Source: CAWCKS01 sp963763485
Lineage (GTDB): Bacteria; Pseudomonadota; Alphaproteobacteria; Rhizobiales; Xanthobacteraceae
Assembly (NCBI GenBank): GCA_963763485.1
Contig: CAVXOW010000007.1
Span: 744,001 to 808,000, forward strand
Direction: 5' to 3'
DNA length: 64,000 bases
Below are positions 53,723-61,788 of the stretch, piece by piece. Both the position numbers and the translations under genes were made by a program. The notes under the pieces were generated by a model that was not told where the DNA came from, did no database searches, and was given only the letters and a program-made list of their open reading frames with translations. The stretch's first letter is position 1. Every line of letters begins with the position of its first letter.

Positions 53723-53929
53723 ATGGCTAAAAACGCCACGGACGAGCGCCGCCTTGACGTGATCTTCGGCGCCAAGGCGCTGGCTCAGTACATCTTCATC
53801 GACGAGGCGAAGTGGAAGGCGGGGCTCAAAGGCGAACTCGGGCTGTTCAAGATGCACGGCCAAATTTGCGGACGACCGTCGACCATGGACCAGCGGGTCG
53901 CGGCTCTCGAAGCGGACACAAACGATTAA
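53723..53929 (+). CDS. small HTH-like protein of the integrative element
   Basis: A 68-residue protein: RRLDVIFGAKALAQYIFIDEAKWKAGLK, then LGLFKMHGQICGRPSTMDQRVAALEA. The pattern of a helix, a short turn, then LFKxxGQICGRPSTxDQRVA resembles the winged helix-turn-helix of phage excisionase- or AlpA-like proteins. That function is inferred only from shape and location. A GGAGG site precedes the ATG. Confidence 0.6.
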   Translation: MAKNATDERRLDVIFGAKALAQYIFIDEAKWKAGLKGELGLFKMHGQICGRPSTMDQRVAALEADTND

Positions 53930-53958
53930 AGAGGGGTCGGTTTAGGGCGCGGAGGTGA

Positions 53959-54483
53959 TTGTGTCGCGGGGTTGTTGTTCGCGCGTACCAGGCGACAAAG
54001 ATTCGATCGAAACGTCGCAATCATTCGCTGGATTGCTCAATGACTACCGCGTCATCGCCGCCGACCTGCCATCGCACCATTCGCCTGGAAAACGGCGCGG
54101 AGTGCACACTTTCGAGTAGGGCGTTTGACGTGCCGGAGCCCGAATTGATCAGACAGGCGGTCACGGAGGCCGCCTTGGTGCAGGCAATTGGGAGGGCGAG
54201 GGGAAGTCAATCGATCAGCGGCCAACCCAATGCAGGGTAGATGATCTTGCGCGACACGGTCGTCCCGATCGCAGTCCGTTCTGTTGTGGACTTTCGCTAC
54301 CTCGAACCGAACAACATCGATCTGACGATCGAGCGCGGCCTGGTTCCAGCCTGGTCGGCAGATGCTGCCAGGCTCTATCCGGATTTGTGGTCGACACCGC
54401 AGGCGGCTCGCAAGGCTTACAGCCGCGATGGCCTCGATGTGGAGCACAATCGAAGGAGGAGTGTGGCTACGGCCTGTGACTGA
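53959..54483 (+). pseudogene. phage primase/helicase-like C-terminal fragment with internal stop
   Basis: One reading frame runs from about 53990 through a TAG at 54238-54240 and on to 54483. Before the stop it reads RTIRLENGAECTLSS and IRQAVTEAALVQAIGRARG. After it comes DTVVPIAVRSVVDFRYLEP, then RGLVPAWSADAARLYPDLW and PQAARKAYSR. I recognise this order (EAELxQAIGRGRGxNRT, then a hydrophobic strand, then ARGAVPxxxADxAxxYPDLW) from the C-terminus of large phage or plasmid primase/helicase proteins. The N-terminal several hundred residues are absent. This is a remnant. Confidence 0.55.
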
Positions 54484-54514
54484 ACGTATTCGCTCAGCAG
54501 CAATGGAGATGGCA

Positions 54515-54973
54515 ATGTCGCGGTTATCGTTAATAGACAAACTGAACCTCATAATCGATGGGCCAGTTTCAAATCATGCGGAGTTCTACGCCGCCTGGCT
54601 GTCAGCTGCTGTCGAAGCACAAATTAACTGGAAGGCTTTTTTGGGCAGCAGATTGGAGCTAGATGCGGCAACCATTATTTGGTCCATGCCAAATCTGGAG
54701 GTAAGCGCGCGGCAATTGCTCAATCAATTCGAGGGGGGCTCTTTTGTCGTAGATATTAGCGATGCGAATGCTGGATGCGACTTCGTAATGATGACAATGC
54801 TCGGATTCTTCCAGTTCACAGGGGCTGCTTATCAAATGACCGTCCCTTGGGACCTAACCATGGATCAAATTGAGGAAGCGCTTCTCTCGCTATTGAGAAC
54901 TGCAGATCAAGACTGCGATCTCCATCCTGAGGAGCTCTTGGTGGCAAGCCCAGCTCTTAATTTCAAGAACTAG
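54515..54973 (+). CDS. hypothetical protein of foreign composition
   Basis: About 152 residues from the ATG at 54515, which follows GGAGATGGCA; in-frame ATGs at 54503 and 54509 are alternatives. The protein is hydrophobic in the middle (CDFVMMTMLGFFQFTGAAYQMTVPW) and otherwise helical (LSLIDKLNLIIDGPVSNHAEFYAAWL). Codon use is much less GC-rich than its neighbours, so it is probably a recent arrival. No family recognised. The GPVSNHAEFYAAWLSAAVEAQ start is similar in feel to immunity-like proteins, but I cannot support that. Confidence 0.55.
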   Translation: MSRLSLIDKLNLIIDGPVSNHAEFYAAWLSAAVEAQINWKAFLGSRLELDAATIIWSMPNLEVSARQLLNQFEGGSFVVDISDANAGCDFVMMTMLGFFQFTGAAYQMTVPWDLTMDQIEEALLSLLRTADQDCDLHPEELLVASPALNFKN

Positions 54974-55008
54974 AGCCAGTTGGAATACAGCGACGAGCAG
55001 CAATGCAA

Positions 55009-55431
55009 TCAGTCATCGCCAGCGTCTTGGTCAGCCTCAACACCACTATGATCTTCTGAATACCGAAGACGCACCGTGTCGCTGAACGTCAGGGGCCGAC
55101 CGTGGTCGTTCGCGCGCCGGCCGATGGTGAGGGGGTCAATTCTGGATTGCACCGTCAGACGTAGGGATCGCGCCAGCGCCAATTGCGTCCGCAGCAGCTT
55201 TTCCCAAGCGGCAATGATGTTCTTGTTTGGGTCGGCGGCGGCGCGAGTGGCGTGCGCCCGACAGGCCAGCGTTACTTGAACGTACGAAACGATCTGCGGC
55301 AGGTCGGATTTTGCGAAGTGGCGCGGCTCGACGGAACTCACGATTTCGGTGAACAGGCTTTGCTCGTCGTTCGTGAGCGATGGCGGCGCGATTAAGCGCA
55401 ATGAGGTGCCAGTTGGTTGGAGAGGGTGCAC
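55009..55431 (-). CDS. phage terminase small-subunit-like protein (P27 type)
   Basis: A 140-residue protein resembling the P27-family terminase small subunit. It contains LTNDEQSLFTEIVSSVEPRHFAKSDLPQIVSYVQVTLACR, then IAAWEKLLRTQLALARSLRL and VQSRIDPLTIGRR, in the usual order. The subunit recognises phage DNA for packaging. There is no large subunit next to it, so it is an orphan of the degraded prophage. It is on the minus strand, as are the portal and protease fragments. Confidence 0.6.
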   Translation of the reverse strand: MHPLQPTGTSLRLIAPPSLTNDEQSLFTEIVSSVEPRHFAKSDLPQIVSYVQVTLACRAHATRAAADPNKNIIAAWEKLLRTQLALARSLRLTVQSRIDPLTIGRRANDHGRPLTFSDTVRLRYSEDHSGVEADQDAGDD

Positions 55432-55658
55432 GGTTGCCCTCGCTGATTTTCGAAGCTAGCAGAGTATACATCGACCGGCCCTTGAAAACAAAAAAACTTG
55501 ACGAGTGACACAAGCGAGCGAAGCCGGCGCTCCGCATCAGGCGGCTCCAAAAATTTCCAACCGCCCCCCCAGCCCCGTCACGGACCTGATCGCGAAGACG
55601 TCGCCAGCAAAGGTCGACAAACCCTTCGGAATTGGAAAAGCCGGCGGCTGCTGACATC

Positions 55659-55692
55659 CGTATCGCGGGTTCGAATCCCGTTCTCTCCGCCA
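55659..55692 (+). repeat. 3' fragment of a tRNA-Ser-like gene (old att site)
   Basis: The 34 bases contain a variable-arm end, a T arm (GCGGG TTCGAAT CCCGT) and the acceptor strand TCTCTCCGCCA of a serine tRNA. The 5' part is absent. Such fragments mark where an integrase copied the end of a tRNA gene. Confidence 0.65.
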
Positions 55693-55839
55693 GTCCCTTA
55701 AGGCTACTACGTTCTCCACGGATCAATCACTGTAAGCAAGCAGCCTGTGTTGCGGCCGTTTCTTAAATCGGCTCCGTACTCCGCAACGGCTCGGCATTCG
55801 CCAATACCGTTCTCTTGCCCGGCCTTTCTCTGAAGCTCT

Positions 55840-55869
55840 GTACTTTGACGACAAAGTACGGAATTTTTT
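55840..55869 (+). terminator. perfect hairpin with T run
   Basis: Arms GTACTTTG (55840-55847) and CAAAGTAC (55852-55859) around ACGA, followed by GGAATTTTTT. It looks like an intrinsic terminator, but no plus-strand gene lies directly upstream; the nearest is over 800 bp away. Confidence 0.55.
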
Positions 55870-55943
55870 CTCGTTGTAAATCAGTGGCCTGGTTGACCTA
55901 GGTCGCGAGCTGGTTGAAATCTCTTTCCGGTGACCAACCTGAA

Positions 55944-55993
55944 CAGCTAACTCTTAATCAGCGGTCGTAGGTTCGAGCCCTGCATCGCCACCA
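55944..55993 (+). repeat. 3' half of a tRNA-Lys-like gene (old att site)
   Basis: About 50 bases match the anticodon arm onwards of tRNA-Lys(CUU): CTCTTAA anticodon loop, GTAGG TTCGAGC CCTGC T arm, and CATCGCCACCA end. The D arm and 5' acceptor strand are missing. It is probably the far att site of an element inserted in a tRNA-Lys gene, or its scar. Confidence 0.65.
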
Positions 55994-56292
55994 TAAATCA
56001 ATGGATTAGCGGCTTTTGTGGCTTGCGATCGCTGATTTAGGTTTGAGCTCCAAAAAAGAGCCAGCGATCAAATCGCTAATTTTTGCTACCTTCGGTTTCT
56101 CTATCAACGCCGTGCATTTTTGGCTTGCAGATGTTTGTTTCAGCCCAAACGCTTGATGATGCGCTTTTCGAAGTCTATCCGCTGTGCTGGCAGGAACGCA
56201 GGGATCGCGTCAATGCTTTTCCGCGTCTCATTTCCTCCCGTTAACGAGCCACCCTGCAGGTCACCAAAGGTGCATTCGTACTGGATTAATAG
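55994..56292. other. 300-bp gap without a convincing gene
   Basis: Between the tRNA-Lys fragment and the radical SAM gene I see no coding frame and no structured element. Base composition is less GC-rich than the core genes. Confidence 0.4.
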
Positions 56293-57909
56293 TTAGCGCG
56301 CCTCGAGCGCCGTCTCGCTGACGAGCTGTTGCTGTGCGCTAAAATAGCTGTCCCGTTCGGCATTGATGAGCCGAGCTTCCACCTGCTCGGCCATCCAGCG
56401 CGCGAACGGGCCAAGGTGAAGGTAGGCCGATATCATCATGAGGATGGCCTTTGTCGCTCTTGGATTCGCCTTTTGGCACTCGAGAAGGGTTCGCCAGAAC
56501 AGCCGGCCCTTGTCGTCAGGGATGCGGTCGATCAGCGCTTTCAGCTTGGTGAGGCCTTCGGCGCCAAAGCGGGTGGCGACATTGAGAGCTGCATCCGGTC
56601 GGGTCGACAGGTCGAGCATCCCCGCCAATCGGCGCAGGCGCTCGCAATAGACCTCAGGGTCGTAAATGGTGCGCAAAATCTCGATGTAGTCCTTGAGCAC
56701 TTCGGCCTGCGGTCGCTTGGTATCGAAGTTGAGCCCGAGACCAACGTGATCGTTCAACCCCTCCGGCATCAATTCGTGACCTGCGTGCAGCCGCCCTTCA
56801 TTGGCGAGCCGGCGCGTTAGCTGGGTGTTCGGCAGTGCTGCGAGCAGCCCGACGATGCTGATCGGAATGGCCGCTTCGCGAATGAATTCGATCATTTCGG
56901 TTGCGGTGCCGGATCGCTCGGTGTCGAAGCCGACGATAAATCCGGCAGTGACCATGATCCCAGCGGCGTAGATGCGATGAACGCTTTCGGCAAGCTTGCG
57001 CCGCGTGTTCTGTTTCTTGCGGATTGCGACCAAGGCATCGGTATTGGGGGTCTCTATGCCGACAAACACCAGGAAGAAATTTGCACGCCGCAAGAGGTCG
57101 AGCAGTTCGGCATCATCGGCAAGGTTGATCGAAGCTTCCGTCGAGAACTCAAACGGGAAGTCGTGCCGCTCATTCCAATCGATCAGGTTGGGGAGGAAGG
57201 CTTTCACGGCCTTCTTGTTGCCGATCAGGTTGTCGTCGACGAAATCGACATGGCCGCGATAGCCGAGCTCGTAGAGGCAATCGAGCTCAGCCAGCATCTG
57301 CGCCGAGGCCTTGGTTCGTGGCACGCGGCCATAGAGCTCGATGATGTCGCAGAACTCGCAGGTGAACGGGCAGCCGCGCGAGAACTGGATGCCGACATGA
57401 AGATACTGTTCGAATTTCAGGAGCTCGAAACGCGGAATCGGAGAGCTGGTCACGTCCGCCTTGAAGGGCTCTGCCTTGAACACGCCACTTCGCGCGCCCT
57501 TGTTCCACGCTTCGATGAACTGATGAAGAATTCCTTCGGCTTCGCCGAGCACCTGAAAGTCGGCGTCGCGGTAGACGTGCGGGCTCGAGGTCACATCCGG
57601 CCCGCCGACAACGACCCGCTTGCCATGGGCGTGGCAAATCTCGATCAGCCGCAGGGTGTCCGGCTGCTGAAACATCATGCCGCCGGTCATCACCATGTCG
57701 GCCCAGGCGAGGTTGCTGTCTGAAAGCTCTTCGGTATTTCGGTTGACGAGTCGCACCGTCCAAGACTTCGGAAGCATCCCGGCGACCGTGATCAGCCCGA
57801 GCGGGATCGTCGGATATTTCGCACCCAGGAACTCGCAGGTTTCCTGATAATTCCAGAACGACTGCGCATTAAATCGCGGGTAGACCATCAGAACATTGAC
57901 AGTTCCCAT
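56293..57909 (-). CDS. B12-binding radical SAM protein (DUF4070 type)
   Basis: A 538-residue protein. The N-terminal cobalamin-binding Rossmann domain (residues 1-150) has MVYPRFNAQSFWN and TPSPHVYR-like VTSSPHVYRDADFQVLGEAEG. The radical SAM core has GIQFSRGCPFTCEFCDIIELYG with the CxxxCxxC cluster ligands, and HVDFVDDNLIGNKKA. A C-terminal DUF4070 part ends the protein. The layout equals that of hopanoid C-2 methylase HpnP and related enzymes, but several paralogues with other roles exist, so I give no symbol. The ATG at 57909 begins the family-typical TVNVLMVYPRF start; the longer frame to 57972 is less likely. No hopanoid genes are adjacent. Confidence 0.82.
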   Translation of the reverse strand: MGTVNVLMVYPRFNAQSFWNYQETCEFLGAKYPTIPLGLITVAGMLPKSWTVRLVNRNTEELSDSNLAWADMVMTGGMMFQQPDTLRLIEICHAHGKRVVVGGPDVTSSPHVYRDADFQVLGEAEGILHQFIEAWNKGARSGVFKAEPFKADVTSSPIPRFELLKFEQYLHVGIQFSRGCPFTCEFCDIIELYGRVPRTKASAQMLAELDCLYELGYRGHVDFVDDNLIGNKKAVKAFLPNLIDWNERHDFPFEFSTEASINLADDAELLDLLRRANFFLVFVGIETPNTDALVAIRKKQNTRRKLAESVHRIYAAGIMVTAGFIVGFDTERSGTATEMIEFIREAAIPISIVGLLAALPNTQLTRRLANEGRLHAGHELMPEGLNDHVGLGLNFDTKRPQAEVLKDYIEILRTIYDPEVYCERLRRLAGMLDLSTRPDAALNVATRFGAEGLTKLKALIDRIPDDKGRLFWRTLLECQKANPRATKAILMMISAYLHLGPFARWMAEQVEARLINAERDSYFSAQQQLVSETALEAR

Positions 57910-58165
57910 GCAGTGTCCCGATTTGCTGCTATCATGTTTCAAGTGCACGCCAAATTCCCGAGCCGGAGGCAATTCGCAAGACGCTAGCTCATGCTGCTAT
58001 TCTAGTTCAGCTCTTTTAACGCGGCTAACGGACGCATAGTGCGATCCATTTGTGTCGAACTGCGAGAAGGCCAACGTCGCCGGCTCTCTCGCGCGCACAG
58101 CGGTCGCCACTCTCTGTGCTGGTGCAACATGAAAACAGCAACGATGTTGCTTTGAACTTCGCTAC

Positions 58166-58199
58166 GACCACGCCGCATACGGTGGTATGCGGTGTGGTC
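58166..58199. repeat. 15-bp inverted repeat upstream of the resolvase fragment
   Basis: Arms GACCACGCCGCATAC and GTATGCGGTGTGGTC (one mismatch) around GGTG end directly before the ATG at 58201. It could be an operator or part of a resolution (res) site for the recombinase. The rest of the stretch from 57910 shows no gene. Confidence 0.5.
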
Positions 58200-58200
58200 A

Positions 58201-58521
58201 ATGGATCGCGCTGTCGCATATCTTCGAGTTTCGACGCAACGACAGCAGCGCTCTGGCCTTGGCATAGAAGCCCAACGGGCGGCGATCGAAGGCTTCGCGG
58301 CAGCTGAGGGCTTGACCATCATCGGCGAATACACGGAGGCGGAGACGGGGAAGGGCGCCGATGCCCTCGATCGTCGGCCTCAGCTTGCCGCCGCCCTAGC
58401 CGCCGCACGCGCCGCGAAGAGCTTCGTCCTCGTGTCCAAGCTGGATCGGCTTTCCCGCGATGTCGCGTTCGTGGCTGGCCTTATGGCGCAACGCGTGCCG
58501 TTCATCGTTGCAGAGCTGGGA
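58201..58521 (+). pseudogene. truncated serine recombinase (resolvase N-terminal domain)
   Basis: About 107 residues of the resolvase catalytic domain: the nucleophile Ser in AVAYLRVSTQRQQRSGLGIEAQ, the EYTEAETGKGADALDRRPQL block and SKLDRLSRDVAFVAGLM with conserved Arg residues. The family reading stops after VPFIVAELG, where normal proteins continue with (A)DVDPFxLHLYA. From base 58521 the frame reads antisense arsA. The DNA-binding C-terminus is missing. It is a scar left by a transposon or element that recombined with arsA. Confidence 0.8.
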
Positions 58522-59911
58522 AGGGATCAAGCACCACAAACGCGCTCCGCGCTTCCTGCACAATATGAGAGAAGGCATGAAAAACGGCGATCTCTTCGGT
58601 GCACGGAGAGCGCAAATCCTCGCGCAGCAGAGCCTGTCCCTCGGCATCAAGGTTGCGACCGCGATCCCTCATTATCTTCTCGACATAGCGTTCCGTCTCC
58701 GCCTTCGGATCAATTCTGTCGACCCGCAAACCAGGAACCGCCCCCGCCAGCGTGATCGCAAGATGGGCTGCGGGATCTGTCGTGCTGAGGTGCGCGGTAT
58801 GGCCCCGCTGCACCAAGCCGACAGCGATGGCGGCTGCGATCGTGGTCTTGCCGACGCCGCCTTTCCCCATGACCAGAATGAGGCCTCTGCCATCTGCTGC
58901 CAGCAAGTCGATCAACTTGTCGAGGCCAGGAAGGTCGCTGAGTGACAGCTCGGCCGGAGGTGTCGGTGCCGGTGTAGCAATTGCGCTGGCAGGGCCGAGC
59001 AGGGACCGCAATGCGCTTACCCCCAACATCTCGAAGGGCCGGAGCGGAATATCGTCTCGCGGGAGCTCTTGGAGTGCTGACGGAAGATCGGACAGCGCCC
59101 GCTGCCCCTGGTCTTCCAGGGACGCAGCCGTCGCGTCCGATCGGTCGCTGGCCCTGAATATGCCGTTCACGACGAGCCGCTGATTTGAAAGGCCGAGCGT
59201 TCGGAGCTCGGTCGAGGTTCGCGCCGCTTCGATGAGAGCGCCGACTTCGGGTCGGGCAACGAGGATGATGGTCGTCAATCCCGCATCGCTGAGCGCGGCC
59301 AAAGCCGCCCGGAAGCGGGCTTCCTGCATTTTGAGTCCGGAATGCGGCCCCAAACACGAAGCGCCTTCCTCATTGACATCGAGAAAGCCGCTCCAGGCCT
59401 TCGGCAAGCTGAGGAGACGAAGCGTATGTCCCGTTGGCGCAGTATCGAACACGACATGATCGTAGGCATGGTCATTGCTGGCCAAGTGGCCGGCAAATTC
59501 GTCGAAGGCAGCGATCTCCGTCGTGCAGGCGCCCGACAACTGTTCCTGAACAGTTTTCCGCTCCTGGTCGCTCGCATCCGTTCCCATCTGGGCCAACACC
59601 CGGGAGCGATAGGTATCGGCGGCGGCGGTCGGATCAATATTGAGGACCTGCAGATGCTCGGCGCGGGGAACAGCGACCGGTAGATTGCCCAAGGGCACAT
59701 CCAGTATCTCATCGAGATTGGATGCCGGATCGGTGCTGACTATCAGGACAGACTTGCCCCGGTCGGCAAGCGTCAAGGCAACGGCGCAGGCAATCGACGT
59801 TTTGCCGACACCACCTTTGCCGGTGAAAAACAAGAAGCGAGTCGGATCGGCGAGAAATCCGGGTGAATTGACCGAATCTCTTCCCCGCAACGGCCGCGTC
59901 GGATCGATCAT
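58502..59911 (-). pseudogene. arsA: arsenical pump ATPase ArsA, C-terminally truncated
   Basis: A two-half ArsA (A1 and A2). The A1 half has the P-loop FFTGKGGVGKTSIACA and the switch DTAPTGHTLRLLSLPKAW. The A2 half has VMGKGGVGKTTIAAA and CTEEIAVFHAFS, but the frame leaves the family after FVVLD, exactly where the A2 DTAPTGHT should follow, and ends with the unrelated PFPALQR. About 469 residues remain of about 580. The break lies at 58521-58528, where the resolvase fragment begins on the other strand. I chose the ATG at 59911; the TTG at 59944 would overlap the thiolase stop. No arsB, arsR or arsD is present in the window. Confidence 0.85.
59837..59873. repeat. 37-bp direct repeat, copy inside arsA
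   Basis: This copy lies in the arsA 5' region (minus strand codons for VNSPGFLADPTR). It matches 61310-61346 with two mismatches. The pair flanks the thiolase gene. Confidence 0.75.
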
Positions 59912-59940
59912 CGAGCATCCGCTGGATTTCCAACACCAGC

Positions 59941-61128
59941 TCAATTCACGGCTTCGAGCGCGAGTGCAATTCCCTGGCCACCGCCGATACAGAGCGTGAC
60001 GATCCCTTTTTTGATTCCATCGCGTTGCATCGAATGCAGAAGTCGGGTCGTGAGCACCGCGCCGCTCGCGCCGATCGGGTGACCATGCGCGATGGCCCCA
60101 CCTTCGACGTTGACGATTTCGGGACCCAAACCAAGGTCCTTTGTGACCGCAATTGCAATTGCTGCGAAGGCTTCGTTGATCTCTATGCGCTCAATATCTG
60201 AGGTTTTCCATCGGGCACGATCGAGCGCCTGCTTCACCGCCGGGACCGGACCTAAGCCGAACATACCAGGCTCGACGGCGCCGATACCGTAGGCTACGAG
60301 TCGCGCCATTGGCACGATACCCTTGTGATCAGCCCAAGCGCGATCGGCCACGATCATCGCTGCCGCTCCACTGTTGAGACCCGGCGCATTGCCCGCGGTG
60401 ATGGTGCCGTCCTTGCGGAAGGCCGGCTTTAGTTTCGAGAGGCTCTCCAGGGTGGTATCCGGCCGATTATGTTCGTCCTTCTCGAATTTTGCCGGGCCCT
60501 TACGCGACGCGACTTCGACTGGCGTGATTTCCGCCGCAAACTTGCGGGCGGACTGAGCAGCCGAAAACCGCTTCTGCGAGCGCTCTGCCCAACGGTCCTG
60601 CTGCTCGCGCGTGATCTGGTGCGAACTCGCGAGATCCTCCGTGTGCCATCCGGAATGCTGACCGGAGAAGGCATCGTTGAGGCCGTCCATCAGCATTGCA
60701 TCAAAGACTTGCGCGTCGCCCATCCGGTAGCCCCATCGCCCCGAACTCATAAGATACGGAGCGCGGTCCATGTTCTCCATGCCGCCTGCGACTGCGCTAT
60801 CGATGAAGCCGAGCATCACCTCCTGCGCTGCGCTCGCAATTGCCTGCGCGCCTGAGCCGCAGACGCGGTTGACTGTCATCGCGGGAATATCGACTGGCAC
60901 GCCTCCGTGAATGGCGGCCTGGCGCGCTGGATTCATCTTGTTGCCGGCCTGGATCACATTGCCCATGACAACCGTACCGATATCGCCTGGCGAGAGTTTC
61001 GCGCGCTCAAGAGTCGCGTGAACCGCAACGGCGCCGAGATCGACGGCCGGCATGTCCTTGAGCGTGCCGCCATAAGTACCGATCGCTGTGCGCGCCGGCG
61101 CACAGATCACAACTTCGCGATTGGCCAT
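59941..61128 (-). CDS. acetyl-CoA C-acyltransferase (thiolase)
   Basis: A 395-residue thiolase. The nucleophile Cys is in TVNRVCGSGAQAIASAA, and the second-site motifs are GGAIAHGHPIGASGAVLTTR (His) and VTLCIGGGQGIALALE (Cys). It would make or cleave 3-ketoacyl-CoA (acetoacetyl-CoA type). The ATG at 61128 is preceded by AGGAGATCGACG. It ends 30 bp before the arsA start on the same strand. The enzyme has no obvious link to metal resistance and is framed by a 37-bp repeat, so it was probably brought in or moved with that repeat. Confidence 0.9.
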   Translation of the reverse strand: MANREVVICAPARTAIGTYGGTLKDMPAVDLGAVAVHATLERAKLSPGDIGTVVMGNVIQAGNKMNPARQAAIHGGVPVDIPAMTVNRVCGSGAQAIASAAQEVMLGFIDSAVAGGMENMDRAPYLMSSGRWGYRMGDAQVFDAMLMDGLNDAFSGQHSGWHTEDLASSHQITREQQDRWAERSQKRFSAAQSARKFAAEITPVEVASRKGPAKFEKDEHNRPDTTLESLSKLKPAFRKDGTITAGNAPGLNSGAAAMIVADRAWADHKGIVPMARLVAYGIGAVEPGMFGLGPVPAVKQALDRARWKTSDIERIEINEAFAAIAIAVTKDLGLGPEIVNVEGGAIAHGHPIGASGAVLTTRLLHSMQRDGIKKGIVTLCIGGGQGIALALEAVN

Positions 61129-61309
61129 CGTCGATCTCCTGACGTTCTGCTGCCGCACAGCACAGTAATCAAATGTCAGCGCGGTGGGTGCTGATCTGCA
61201 TCAATTTACGGTCGAGCTGGAATCCGCCAACTGACGCGCAATCGCGAGCCCCAGCGAATGCCCAAGATGTCGCTGATGGGTCACTCTGGGCGCGCGCCGA
61301 TTACTTGAT

Positions 61310-61346
61310 GCGAGTCGGATCGGCGAGAAATCGGGGCGAATTGACC
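61310..61346. repeat. 37-bp direct repeat, copy upstream of the thiolase
   Basis: The second copy of the arsA 5' segment. It encodes VNSPRFLADPTR in the same orientation as in arsA but lacks the P-loop that should follow. It is a duplicated piece rather than a gene. Confidence 0.75.
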
Positions 61347-61360
61347 AAAGCGGTGTAGTT

Positions 61361-61642
61361 CATGGTGTCCGTTTTCTGAGCGAGCCCGTTACGCTTCAGT
61401 TGATCGGTACTGGTGCCTTGATGGCGATTGGCGTGTGGCTTCTTTTGACGGAAGAGCATGTTCATGAGCACGAACACGAACCGATGACGCACGCGCATCC
61501 GCATATCCATGATGAACATCACCGACACGCACACAGCCAGTCCGATCCGCCGGGCGAGCCACATTCGCACCCGCACCAGCATCGGCCGATGCGGCATCGA
61601 CATCCGCACGTTCCGGACATGCACCACACCCACCATCACTAG
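61361..61642 (+). pseudogene. His-rich C-terminal fragment of a DMT/EamA-type exporter
   Basis: The frame gives the end of a last transmembrane helix (LQLIGTGALMAIGVWLLLTEEH) followed by a tail packed with His residues (HEHEHEP, THAHPHIHDEHHRHAH, HPHVPDMHHTHHH). I recognise this tail from EamA-family (DMT) exporters of proteobacteria, which have about 300 residues before it. Those are missing here, and no start codon with a ribosome site is seen. It is a remnant. The complementary Met/Val/Arg-rich frame on the minus strand is an artefact. Confidence 0.65.
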
Positions 61643-61788
61643 CTGCCAGGCTCGCTCGCGAGAACGATGCAGGTAGCTTGGAGTTGCATCTGGCTCATTA
61701 GCGCCGACCAGAAGTCATCGCATCCACTTGATGCAGATCAACAGGGGTGGCATGCCGCCATTGCAGGTTGCCTTATGCGGAGGACCCC

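Noticed and set aside
55136..55726. 196-residue minus-strand frame
   Set aside because: It overlaps the terminase-like gene in another frame and crosses the tRNA-Ser fragment; no family features.
56293..57909. Calling the radical SAM protein HpnP
   Set aside because: Domain order and motifs fit, but related paralogues share them and no hopanoid genes are nearby, so a gene symbol is not justified.
61301..61639. 112-residue minus-strand frame rich in Met, Val and Arg
   Set aside because: It is the complement of the His-rich tail (His codons read backwards as Met/Val); only its end encodes the copied arsA piece.
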